In this document: positions 9,437 to 17,239 of the stretch, one piece after another
Numbering within the stretch: the first letter of the stretch is position 1
Layout of the letters: each line of letters starts with the position of its first letter
Origin: Azotobacter beijerinckii
Lineage (GTDB): Bacteria > Pseudomonadota > Gammaproteobacteria > Pseudomonadales > Pseudomonadaceae
Assembly: GCF_900110885.1 (NCBI RefSeq)
Contig: NZ_FOFJ01000010.1
Location: 56,042 to 120,041 of the forward strand
Direction of reading: 5' to 3'
Length of the DNA stretch: 64,000 nt
The notes under the pieces: generated by a model
Database searches by the model: none
What the model saw: only the letters and a program-made list of their open reading frames with translations
What the model was told of the DNA's origin: nothing
Made by a program: the position numbers and the translations under genes

Positions 9437-10096
9437 ATGAAGAGTTCTGTTGTACCGCATCCGATGCGTTTCCCCCTCGGCAAGGCCAGGTTGCATGGCG
9501 AACTGACCGCTCCGGAGGACGCGCAGGGGCTTGTGGTGTTCGTACATGGTAGTGGCAGCAGCCGGCACAGCCCGCGCAACCGTAGCGTCTCGCGTTTCTT
9601 CAACGGCCTGGGGATGGCCACCTTGCTGTTTGACCTGCTCACCGAGGAGGAACAGCCCGTTGACGAGCGTACCCGCCAGTTTCGTTTCGACATCCCGCTG
9701 CTCAGCGAACGGCTGAGCGGAGTGGTAGACCAGTTGCGTGGCAACGTCGAACTGCGCGACCTGCGGCTCGGCCTGTTCGGTGCCAGCACCGGTGCTGCCG
9801 CCGCGCTGATCGCTGCAGCGGCGCGTCCGGCCGATATCGCCGCGGTGGTCTCCCGCGGCGGCCGCGTCGATCTGGCGGCAGACGTGCTGGACAAGGTGCG
9901 CGCTCCCTCGCTGTTCATCGTCGGCGAACTGGACAGCGAAGTCCTCATGCTGAATCGCCGGGCTGCCGAGCGGCTGCAGTGCCAGCACGAACTGGCGGTG
10001 GTGTCGGATGCCACTCACCTGTTCGAGGAGCCGGGAACCCTGGAGGAGGTGGAGCGGCTGGCCGGCAAGTGGTTCCTCGAGCATCTGGCGGGCTGA
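9437..10096 (+). CDS. Dienelactone-hydrolase-like alpha/beta hydrolase
   Basis: 219 residues; the ATG is 3 bases after the previous stop and has AGAAAGGTGAGC before it. The alpha/beta-hydrolase fold is clear: VVFVHGSGSSRHS oxyanion region near residue 36, nucleophile elbow GASTG with Ser117, Asp in IVGELDSEV and His in SDATHLFEE. These proteins pair with the PRPP-dependent transferase upstream in many genomes, sometimes as one polypeptide. The natural substrate is not known, and family assignment does not imply dienelactone cleavage. Confidence 0.85.
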   Translation: MKSSVVPHPMRFPLGKARLHGELTAPEDAQGLVVFVHGSGSSRHSPRNRSVSRFFNGLGMATLLFDLLTEEEQPVDERTRQFRFDIPLLSERLSGVVDQLRGNVELRDLRLGLFGASTGAAAALIAAAARPADIAAVVSRGGRVDLAADVLDKVRAPSLFIVGELDSEVLMLNRRAAERLQCQHELAVVSDATHLFEEPGTLEEVERLAGKWFLEHLAG

Positions 10097-10112
10097 GCCG
10101 GCCGGCGATTCC

Positions 10113-10664
10113 TCACCGGCGGCAGAGTTCGATGCGGAACTCCGCCTCGTAGGGCGGCACGCGGCAATCGATGATATCCCCCGGCGCGATCTGCAGACGC
10201 ACCCCGCAGACATCTGCATGCACCGGCTGGCTGCTCACGCAGCGGTCGACCAGCACTGCCGTGCGGATCTCGTCGGCCCCCAGGCGGCTCAGGTAGGCGC
10301 AGCTGCGCAGTAGCGAGTGCCCGCCATAGAGCACGTCGTCGACCAGCAGCAGCGGCGTGCCGGCCAGTTCCAGGCCGGATATGGCTGGGTTTTCCTCCAG
10401 CAGGGTGTCGCGGTGCAGCAGGCTCAGGTCGTCTGCGTAGCGCTTGACCCGTAGGGGAATGACCGGCAGTTCGGTCAGGTCGAGCAGCGGTCGCAGCCGT
10501 TCGGCGAGCATCCGGGCGAGCGGCTCGCCGCGCCGCAATAGACCCACCACATGCAGCGGGCGTCCCGGCAGAAAGAGCTGGGCTGCCTGCTGCGCCATGC
10601 GCTGCAGTACCGGTTCCAGTTCCGTGTCGGTATAGAGGCACAACCGTTGCTCGGCGCCGCTCAT
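10113..10664 (-). CDS. PyrR-type phosphoribosyltransferase
   Basis: 183 residues from ATG 10664 (CTGGAGAACTGG upstream). The PRPP loop LLLVDDVLYGGHSLL is at about residues 105-119, and the VDDVLY form is typical of PyrR and hypoxanthine-type enzymes. The PIPLRVKRYADDLS block resembles the PyrR region that contacts UMP. It could be a uracil phosphoribosyltransferase or RNA-binding regulator like PyrR, but no pyr gene is near. It converges on the hydrolase gene with 16 bases between stops and closes the stress cluster. Confidence 0.75.
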   Translation of the reverse strand: MSGAEQRLCLYTDTELEPVLQRMAQQAAQLFLPGRPLHVVGLLRRGEPLARMLAERLRPLLDLTELPVIPLRVKRYADDLSLLHRDTLLEENPAISGLELAGTPLLLVDDVLYGGHSLLRSCAYLSRLGADEIRTAVLVDRCVSSQPVHADVCGVRLQIAPGDIIDCRVPPYEAEFRIELCRR

Positions 10665-10850
10665 TCCAGTTCTCCAGCAATACGGTCGTCTGCCTGAAAC
10701 CATAGCCGATCCAGCAATGCACGCAGGTTGCGTGCTTGTGGGTACAGCTTCAAATGCTATTTACTGAAATCGGAAATTAAGGAAAAGGGAAAAATTTCAC
10801 CAGAACCACCCCACAACTCAGCAAAAAAACCTGCAATCAGGGCAAATAAA
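10665..10850. other. AT-rich spacer downstream of the first recombinase
   Basis: No gene is seen. It holds a short hairpin GCACGC-AGGTT-GCGTGC (10719-10735) and an AT-rich stretch at 10740-10850, unlike the flanking GC-rich genes. This drop in GC begins the recombinase/kfrA segment and may mark an element boundary. Confidence 0.4.
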
Positions 10851-11822
10851 TCAAAGCGATTCTGGAAGCTTCGGCAGGGCTCTGACATCGTTCTCCAGGG
10901 CAGGTCTGACGGCCAGACCACCGAAGGAAAGGGTCGGGTCGATATAGCGCATAGCCGATTTCACGTCCTTCCAGCCGACGTAACCCATCAGGCTCTTGAG
11001 GTCCCAGCCGTTGGCTGCCGCCCAGGTGGCGAAGCCACGGCGCAGCGAGTGGCTGCTGTACGACTCGCCCGGCACTCCGGCGCGGCGCAGGATCTGCCGG
11101 AGCAGGGCGATCAGACTGTTGGGGTTGAGCCCCTCCTCGCCGAGGTTGCCCCAGCGGTCCAGTCGGCGGAACACCGGTCCCTTCACCAGACCGGCCAGCT
11201 CGATCCACTCCAGATAGGCCTGCACCGGACACAGCCGTTTCAGCGCAGGAGCACGGCAGGTAGTGCCGAGGAAATCACGGTCGCCCTTGCTGCGTGGCAG
11301 GTAGATCTCCATGCCCACACCGGCCACCGCCTGAATCCGCTCGACATCCAGGCGGCACAGTTCGTCGCTGCGAAAGCCCCGCCAGAAGCCGATCAGCAGC
11401 AGTGCGGCATCCCGCCGGCAGCGCAACAGAGCGGGTGTGTCGCCGCGGACGCTGGCATTGCCGGCCTCGCCGTCGAGCCAGCCGATGGCCTGCTCCAGAT
11501 GCTGCAACGGCAGCGGTGCGGCCTGCTTTTCCCGTGCCGGATGCAGGGCGCGGATGCCCTTGAGCACCTGGCGGACCACCGGCGCCTTGGTCGGGTCCGG
11601 GAAGCCTTGGCTGAGATGCCACTGGGCCAGGGCGGCGAGGCGCAGCTTCAGCGTGTTGAGCGACAGCTTGTCAGCGTGGGCAACCAGGTAACGCGCCACG
11701 CTGTCGCTGGTCGCCGGTAGAAAGCCTCCCCAGTTCACCTCGAAATGCTCGATGGCCGCCTGGTAGCTGCGCCGGGTGTTCTCCCGCGTACCGGCCTGCA
11801 GGTAGCGCTCGATATCGCTCAT
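10851..11822 (-). CDS. Tyrosine recombinase / site-specific integrase
   Basis: 323 residues, about the size of XerC/D. The catalytic set is complete by eye: Arg151 in FRSDEL, Lys179 in PRSKGD, His258 and Arg261 in HSLRRGFAT, Trp284 at the His/Trp position of VGWKD, and nucleophile Tyr293 in MRYID. Residues 1-100 form the SAM-like core-binding domain. It is divergent from a KfrA-like gene with palindromes between them. It does not look like XerC/D or a P4-type integrase. It could move the local segment or serve a cassette-like element; the target site is unknown. Confidence 0.88.
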   Translation of the reverse strand: MSDIERYLQAGTRENTRRSYQAAIEHFEVNWGGFLPATSDSVARYLVAHADKLSLNTLKLRLAALAQWHLSQGFPDPTKAPVVRQVLKGIRALHPAREKQAAPLPLQHLEQAIGWLDGEAGNASVRGDTPALLRCRRDAALLLIGFWRGFRSDELCRLDVERIQAVAGVGMEIYLPRSKGDRDFLGTTCRAPALKRLCPVQAYLEWIELAGLVKGPVFRRLDRWGNLGEEGLNPNSLIALLRQILRRAGVPGESYSSHSLRRGFATWAAANGWDLKSLMGYVGWKDVKSAMRYIDPTLSFGGLAVRPALENDVRALPKLPESL

Positions 11823-11878
11823 TGCCCATCTCCCGTACGAAAAGCGCCATTTTCGCAGCTGCCTCGGGGCCTGTCAGC

Positions 11879-11948
11879 GGATAACCTTTAATTATCCAGT
11901 CTCAAGATATGAAATATTTATCGGAAAACATACTATAAGTTAGTATGT
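11879..11948. promoter_or_regulatory. Two palindromes in the integrase/kfrA divergent promoter region
   Basis: GGATAA and TTATCC form a 6-bp inverted repeat (11879-11897). ACATACTA and TAGTATGT form a perfect 8-bp dyad with a TAAGT spacer (11928-11948). KfrA proteins of plasmids bind repeats in their own promoters, so these are candidate operators. The 52 bases that follow hold the GAAGGAG ribosome site of the kfrA-like gene. Confidence 0.55.
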
Positions 11949-12000
11949 AATTACATGGTACGTAAAACAGTACTAAATATTCGAAGGAGCAAGACCCTAT

Positions 12001-13056
12001 ATGGCACGGGGCGGCATCAACAAGGCACTGGTCATGCGGGCACGGCAGGTGCTGCTGGCACGCGGCGAACACCCCAGCATCGACGCGGTACGTATCGAGC
12101 TGGGCAATACCGGCTCGAAGACCACCATCCACCGCTATCTGAAGGAGCTGGAGGAGAGCGAGGCCGGGCAGGCGGAGAACGCTGCCAGCCTGAGCGAGGA
12201 ACTGGGCCGCCTGGTCGCTGCCCTGGCCGGGCGGTTGCAGGGCGAGGCCGATGAACAGGTCGAGCGGATGCGCGAGCGCTTCGCCGAGGAGCGCGCCCGG
12301 CTGGATGAGCAACTGCGGCTGGCGGAAGAGAGGGGGCGGCAGCTGGAGGCGGGGGTCGCAGCGCTGACCGAGCAGCTGCAAGGGGAGAGCGATAGCCATC
12401 GGCAAGCCCGCGAACGGCTGCAGCAACTGGAGGTTGAGCAGGCCCGCCTGCTCCAGGCCAATCAGGATCAGGCGACGCGGCTGACGGAGCGCGATGAGCA
12501 GATCCGCTCGCTGGAGGAGAAGCACCGGCACAGTCGCGACGCGCTGGAGCACTATCGCCAGGCCAGCAAAGAGCAGCGCGAGCAGGAGCAGCGTCGTCAT
12601 GAAGCCCAGCTGCAGCAACTGCAGATGGAGCTTCGCCAGCTGCAGCAGACGCTGATCCTCAAACAGGACGAGGTGACGCAGCTGAACCGCGCCAACGAGC
12701 GCCTGGCCAGCGAGAACGGTTACCGGGCGAAGGAGCTGGGCGAGCAACGCGACCGACTGGAACGGCAGGCGGGCGAACTGGCGACGCTACGCACCGAGCT
12801 GGCCCAGTCCCAGGCCGCCCGGGAGGCGCTGCTGGAGCGCCTCGGCCTGCTGCAGTCGGAAACGACCGAGCTGAAGGCGGCCCTCGCGACCCAGCGGCAG
12901 GAAACGCAAGCGCTGCACATAGGCCTGGCCGCGGCGACCACGGAGGTGCAGTTGCTGCGCCAGGCAGCCGCCTCCATGGCACCGGAGGAGGTGCCGGCCG
13001 GGGAGCCCGACACCCAGACGTCAGGCACCGCGGCGGAGCGGCCGGAGGAAGCCTGA
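12001..13056 (+). CDS. KfrA-like coiled-coil DNA-binding protein
   Basis: 351 residues; GAAGGAG lies 10 bases before the ATG. Residues 1-50 match the KfrA N-terminal DNA-binding domain: MARGGINKALVMRARQ then GEHPSIDAVRIELGNTGSKT and a TIHRYLKELEE helix. From about residue 55 to 330 the protein is an almost unbroken alpha-helical coiled coil rich in Glu, Gln, Arg and Leu. Plasmid KfrA is an autorepressor whose coiled coil is thought to help partition. A chromosomal copy next to an integrase may regulate or organise an integrated element. The acidic tail (residues 325-351) is probably disordered. Confidence 0.85.
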   Translation: MARGGINKALVMRARQVLLARGEHPSIDAVRIELGNTGSKTTIHRYLKELEESEAGQAENAASLSEELGRLVAALAGRLQGEADEQVERMRERFAEERARLDEQLRLAEERGRQLEAGVAALTEQLQGESDSHRQARERLQQLEVEQARLLQANQDQATRLTERDEQIRSLEEKHRHSRDALEHYRQASKEQREQEQRRHEAQLQQLQMELRQLQQTLILKQDEVTQLNRANERLASENGYRAKELGEQRDRLERQAGELATLRTELAQSQAAREALLERLGLLQSETTELKAALATQRQETQALHIGLAAATTEVQLLRQAAASMAPEEVPAGEPDTQTSGTAAERPEEA

Positions 13057-13094
13057 CAGCTCGGCCGGGGAAGGCGTCAGCACACCCTTTCCGT

Positions 13095-13778
13095 TTACGG
13101 CGTTTCGCTGAAGCCATGGAAGCTGGCAAATGCCTCGACCGGCTGCCGCTCGGTCAGCAGGCGGTTTTCCGGGGCCTGGGTATCTTCATGCCCCAGGGCG
13201 ATACCGCAGACCAGGATGTCGTCCTCGTTCAGGGGCAGATGCTCGCGCACGATCGCGTGGAACGTGGCGAAGGCAGCCTGGGCACAGGTGTGCAGCCCAT
13301 GAGCGCGGGCGGCGACGAGGATGTTCTCGATGAACATGCCGACGTCCATGTAGCTGCCGGTGTTCAGGCATCGGTCGAGAGTCACCAGCAGGCCGACCGG
13401 GGCATCGAAGAAGCTGTAGTTGCGCAGCATCTGTTGCTCCCGCTGTTGCCGGTCGTCGCGACCGATGCCGAGGACTTCGTAGAGGGCGAAGCCGTTCTGG
13501 CGCCGGCGCCCCAGATAGGGTTCGACCCACTGCGTGGGGTAGTAGGCGTACTCGGCCTGGTGCTGTTCGGCGGCTTCGCTGGCAGCCTGCAGAATGTCTC
13601 GGCACAGCGCTTGCCGCACTTCGCCGGTGACCACATGGACGCGCCAAGGCTGGATATTGTTGCCGCTGGGCGCGCGCGAGGCTATCTGCAGGATATGCCG
13701 GATCACCTCCAGAGGGACGGGGGTGGGCAGAAAGCGGCGCACCGAGCGGCGCGACTGGATGGCTTCATCGACATGCAT
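13095..13778 (-). CDS. Nitroreductase family flavoprotein
   Basis: 227 residues from ATG 13778, which has GAAGGAGAACCGGC before it; the upstream in-frame ATG at 13832 lies almost at the porin stop and has no site. The FMN-binding start SRRSVRRFLPTPVP and SRAPSGNNIQPWRVHVV are family hallmarks, with the IENILVAARAHGLHTC block that completes the FMN pocket. Members reduce nitro groups, quinones or enones with NAD(P)H. It lies 50 bases downstream of the OprD gene on the same strand, so they may be co-transcribed. The substrate is unknown. Confidence 0.88.
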   Translation of the reverse strand: MHVDEAIQSRRSVRRFLPTPVPLEVIRHILQIASRAPSGNNIQPWRVHVVTGEVRQALCRDILQAASEAAEQHQAEYAYYPTQWVEPYLGRRRQNGFALYEVLGIGRDDRQQREQQMLRNYSFFDAPVGLLVTLDRCLNTGSYMDVGMFIENILVAARAHGLHTCAQAAFATFHAIVREHLPLNEDDILVCGIALGHEDTQAPENRLLTERQPVEAFASFHGFSETP

Positions 13779-13828
13779 GCCGGTTCTCCTTCGAGGCAAA
13801 TGGTGGGGTTGCGTCCGGTTTTGGCGGC

Positions 13829-15106
13829 TCACCAGAACCTCAGGACGTAATTGACGATCAGGCGGTTCTCGTCGATGTCGGTGGTGCGGCTACCCCTATA
13901 GGCGACGTTGCGCCAGCGCAGGACCAGATTTTTGAGCGGGCCGCTCTGGATCACATAGGTGATATCGACATCGCGCTCCCATTCGTGGGCGTCCTGCCGG
14001 CGAATCTCGAAGTCGTCGCCGCGCACATAGCGCGCCATCAGGGTCAGGCCGGGAATGCCGAGGGCTGCGAAGTCGTAGTCGTAGCGGGTCTGCCAGGAGT
14101 CCTCGTCGGCGCGCAGGAAGTGGTGATAGGTCTGAGTGTTGAAGACGAAGGGATCGGCCCCGCCGGCGATGAAGGGCTGGCCGGTATCTCCCGTCTGTCG
14201 CTGGTAGCTCGCGCCGAGGGCATGTCCCCCGTAGCTCAGGGTGAACATGGCCCCCAGATTGCGGTTATCGACCGTGGTTCGGCCGTCGTCGTCGCTGTCG
14301 AAATAGCGCAGCTCGGATCTCAGTTTCAGGCTTTCGGTCAGAGGCAGGGTGTGCAGCAGGCCGAGGTAGTGCTGGCGGTAGTTGTCCTCGAGCTGGGCGT
14401 AGAAGTAAGTGCCGGTCAGCTTCGGCGAAACGGCATAGGTGATGCCGCCGAAGTTGAAGCGGTCGCTCTCCACGCCGCCCGTGGCACCATCGGCGAACAT
14501 CTTCATGTCCTCGTAGTTGGTCGAGTCGCGCAGGCGGGTACTGCGGAACTGGCCGGCAGTCAGGGTCAGGCCCTCGATGTCCTTGGAGAGCAGTTGCGCA
14601 CCCTCGAAGGTCTGCGGCAACAGGCGGGTGTCGTTGCGGATCAGTACGGGCATCAGCGGGGAATGAGTACCGACCGTGAGTTGGGTCTGGGCGATCCGTG
14701 CCTTGCCGGTCAGGCCGAGAAAACTGAACTCGTCCGCTGTCTCGCCGGTTCGCGGATTGCGCGGCAAGGCACCGGTCCCGCTGGTGCCGCCCCCGGAATC
14801 CAGTTTGATGCCGAGCAGGCCGAGCGCATCGAGGCCGAAGCCGACCGGCCCGTCGCTGAAGCCGGACTCGAAGCGCAGCATGAAACCCTGTCCCCAGTCC
14901 TCCGCCTTGGCTTTGCTTTGCCCCTTGATTCGTGGCGTATCGACAAGGCCGGCATCCCGGTAGTCGCGGTTCATGTAGAAATTGCGCATCTCCAGACTCA
15001 GGTGGCTGTCCTCGACGAGACCGGCCTGGACGGCAAGCGGAAGCAGGCAGCCGCACAGCGTCAGCAGCTTCAGTCCGTTGATATGCTGAAACGGGTATTT
15101 ATGCAT
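13829..15106 (-). CDS. OprD-family outer membrane porin
   Basis: 425 residues. A signal peptide (LLTLCGCLLPLAVQA, cleavage near residue 28) is followed by the OprD start VEDSHLSLEMRNFYMNRDYRD. Alternating beta-strand segments and the C-terminal strand RLIVNYVLRFW with a terminal aromatic fit an 18-strand barrel. OprD channels of pseudomonads take up amino acids or carboxylates such as benzoate and vanillate. Because a cyclohexanecarboxylate pathway follows directly upstream on the same strand, this porin may import that acid; that is inference. A perfect 12-bp inverted repeat lies 76-152 bases upstream of its start. Confidence 0.92.
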   Translation of the reverse strand: MHKYPFQHINGLKLLTLCGCLLPLAVQAGLVEDSHLSLEMRNFYMNRDYRDAGLVDTPRIKGQSKAKAEDWGQGFMLRFESGFSDGPVGFGLDALGLLGIKLDSGGGTSGTGALPRNPRTGETADEFSFLGLTGKARIAQTQLTVGTHSPLMPVLIRNDTRLLPQTFEGAQLLSKDIEGLTLTAGQFRSTRLRDSTNYEDMKMFADGATGGVESDRFNFGGITYAVSPKLTGTYFYAQLEDNYRQHYLGLLHTLPLTESLKLRSELRYFDSDDDGRTTVDNRNLGAMFTLSYGGHALGASYQRQTGDTGQPFIAGGADPFVFNTQTYHHFLRADEDSWQTRYDYDFAALGIPGLTLMARYVRGDDFEIRRQDAHEWERDVDITYVIQSGPLKNLVLRWRNVAYRGSRTTDIDENRLIVNYVLRFW

Positions 15107-15181
15107 GATATTTACTTTTGTTTTTATTGTTGGTTTATCGAGGCATCAGCGGATTGATGGCTATCTATCAGTCCATTGAAT

Positions 15182-15258
15182 GGTATTTAGGTATGCCTTG
15201 CCACGTCTTTCAGGCTAGGTTTCACCCGCTTAAGTGTCAATGTATTTACCTAAATACC
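15182..15258. promoter_or_regulatory. 12-bp perfect inverted repeat upstream of oprD
   Basis: GGTATTTAGGTA at 15182-15193 is repeated exactly inverted (TACCTAAATACC) at 15247-15258, 53 bases apart. The region 15107-15476 otherwise holds no gene. The repeat is a candidate operator for the adjacent MarR-family regulator. Confidence 0.55.
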
Positions 15259-15476
15259 GAAAGCAAGATGCCCTGGTCAGCACCCGCAGGGAGTGCCAGG
15301 GAGGAGGGGAGATTGCAGGGTGGCAGGCAAGAATCCGCTCTCGCAGCCAAGGTTGTACAAGCGGCTCGGGCGTTGTTTTGCAGCCTTGAGAAAGGATTCA
15401 GCCGATCACAGGGGAAGACCAGAGGTGTGTGAAGTCCGGCCCCCGGTGCCGCACCGGAGACGGAGACGCCGGATGT

Positions 15477-15962
15477 TCAGGCGTCATCGGACTCGAGCGC
15501 GACCTGTTGCGGATCGATCTCGACTTTCGCGAGGTCGGCATTCAATTTGTTCAGGTAGTGCAGCAGGCTCACCTCGTCGTCGAAGCCGAAGCTCGCCAGC
15601 GCCTGCCGGTAGAACTCGTCGATCTTGGGCTGCAGGCTTTCCCAGAACGCGAGGCCCTGCGCGGTCAGCAGCACCAGGCGCGCCCTGCCGTCCTGGGGGT
15701 GGGCGATGCGCACCACGTGATTGTCGCGCTCGAGACGCTTGAGCACGCCATCCAGGTTTTGCCGGCTGACGATCAGGTACTCGGTCAGTTCATTGAACGA
15801 GATGCCGTTTTCGTAGCCTGGGCGGGACAGAGCTCCCAGTACCGCCCATTGCACCGTGCTGACCCCCATCTCTTTCTGGACCTGACGCTGCAGCACGTTG
15901 CCGGTCTGGAAGAGGCGGAAGAACAGCCTGTTGGGAATAGCTTTCGAGTGGTTATCGGTCAT
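15477..15962 (-). CDS. badR: MarR-family regulator, BadR-like
   Basis: 161 residues from ATG 15962. An alternative GTG at 16040 overlaps the aliB stop (GTGA) and would add 26 residues that do not look conserved; neither start has a strong ribosome site. The winged-helix core is clear: STVQWAVLGALSRPG, SFNELTEYLIVSRQNLDGVLKRLER (recognition helix) and the wing VVRIAHPQDGRARLVLLT. BadR of Rhodopseudomonas palustris represses cyclohexanecarboxylate genes and is released by 2-ketocyclohexanecarboxyl-CoA. This gene is last in the same kind of operon (aliA-badH-badI-aliB), so the same logic is likely. The gene symbol is by analogy. Confidence 0.8.
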   Translation of the reverse strand: MTDNHSKAIPNRLFFRLFQTGNVLQRQVQKEMGVSTVQWAVLGALSRPGYENGISFNELTEYLIVSRQNLDGVLKRLERDNHVVRIAHPQDGRARLVLLTAQGLAFWESLQPKIDEFYRQALASFGFDDEVSLLHYLNKLNADLAKVEIDPQQVALESDDA

Positions 15963-16036
15963 CGTGTGTCCACAGTGTTCACTGGCATCGATGCTCGGTA
16001 GCCACTGGTACTCCCAGACAGGCCGGAAGGGGGTGG

Positions 16037-17176
16037 TCACTTGGCGACGGACTCTCGAGCAATGATATTTTTCATGATCTGCGCCGTGCCGTCACCAATT
16101 TGTAAGCCGAGCACGTCACGCAGACGCTGGGCAAACGGCAGATCCTCACCATAGCCGGTGTGACCATGCGCCAGCAGGCACTGATTGATCGTGTCGTAAG
16201 CCAGCTTCGGCCCCCACCATTTGTTCATGGCGGCTTCGGGGTTGTGCGGCAGGCCGTTGTCTTTCAGCCACAGTGCGTAGTAGCACTGCAGGCGGGCCGC
16301 CTGGACGTAGGTCTGGTACTCGGCCAGCGGATGGGTCAGGCCCTGGAAGGCGGACAGCGGTTGGCCGAAAGCCTGACGTTCGGTCAGCCACCGCCAGGTT
16401 TCGTCCAGCGACTGCTGAGCCAGTGCCAGGCACTGCAGGCCGATCAGCGCACGGCTGTAGTCGAAGCCTTGCATGACCTGCTTGAAGCCCTTGCCTTCGT
16501 CACCTAGGCGATGGCTGACCGGCACTTCGACGTTGTCGAAGAATATCGAGCCACGGCCGATGGCGCGCTGGCCGGCATCTTCGAAACGGGTGGTACTGAC
16601 GCCTTTGGTGTTCATCGGGACGAGGAAGGCACTGATGCCGTTGGCACGCGATTCCTGGGTGCCGGTACGGGCGAAGACCACGGCGACGTCGGCCTGGTCA
16701 GCCATGGAGATCGAGGTTTTCTCGCCATTCAGGACATAGACATCCCCCTTGCGCTCGGCTTTCAGGCGCAAGCTGGCGGCGTCGGAGCCGCCGCTGGGCT
16801 CGGTCAGTGCGATACAGACAATCTTGCGACCGGCGGTGATTTCGTTCAGCCACTCCCTGGCCAGTTCCGGTGCGGCGTGCTGGGCAATGATCTGGCCGTT
16901 GAGCGAAGTCAGCAGCGGGATATAGCCGACGTTGAAATCGCCCCTGGAAATCTCTTCGATGATGATGCCGGCGGTAATGCAGTCCAGACCGCTGCCGCCA
17001 TACGCTTCCGGCAGCTCACCGCCGAGCAGGCCCATTTCACCCATCTGCCGAATGACGGCACGCTCGATATTGCCTTCCCGGTCGCGCTTGCGATAACCGG
17101 GGGCGAGCACGTCGATGCTGAAGCGGGCAACGCTTTCACGGATGGCGTTTTGTTGTTCGTTGAATCCGAAATTCAT
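16037..17176 (-). CDS. aliB: Cyclohexanecarboxyl-CoA dehydrogenase
   Basis: 379 residues of the acyl-CoA dehydrogenase family: N-terminal helices (FGFNEQQNAIRESVARF), flavin-contact motifs ALTEPSGGSDAA and SISMADQADVAVVFA, and a C-terminal helical domain. It should convert cyclohexanecarboxyl-CoA to cyclohex-1-ene-1-carboxyl-CoA and pass electrons to ETF. In the place of the usual YEGT motif, whose Glu is the catalytic base of many family members, it has IGDGT with Asp362. It sits between badI and the BadR-like gene in one leftward operon. Function is assigned from the neighbours and overall resemblance to AliB/BadJ. Confidence 0.85.
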   Translation of the reverse strand: MNFGFNEQQNAIRESVARFSIDVLAPGYRKRDREGNIERAVIRQMGEMGLLGGELPEAYGGSGLDCITAGIIIEEISRGDFNVGYIPLLTSLNGQIIAQHAAPELAREWLNEITAGRKIVCIALTEPSGGSDAASLRLKAERKGDVYVLNGEKTSISMADQADVAVVFARTGTQESRANGISAFLVPMNTKGVSTTRFEDAGQRAIGRGSIFFDNVEVPVSHRLGDEGKGFKQVMQGFDYSRALIGLQCLALAQQSLDETWRWLTERQAFGQPLSAFQGLTHPLAEYQTYVQAARLQCYYALWLKDNGLPHNPEAAMNKWWGPKLAYDTINQCLLAHGHTGYGEDLPFAQRLRDVLGLQIGDGTAQIMKNIIARESVAK

Positions 17177-17239
17177 GATTCTCTCCGAGCCTGGTCTGGG
17201 GCCTGAGCCGGCAGCGCGAGGGCTGCCGGCGCCAGGGAA

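Noticed and set aside
16000..16040. GTG start at 16040 for the MarR gene.
   Set aside because: It would be coupled to the aliB stop, but the extra 26 residues (MTTPFRPVWEY and on) look non-conserved; ATG 15962 is preferred, though not proven.
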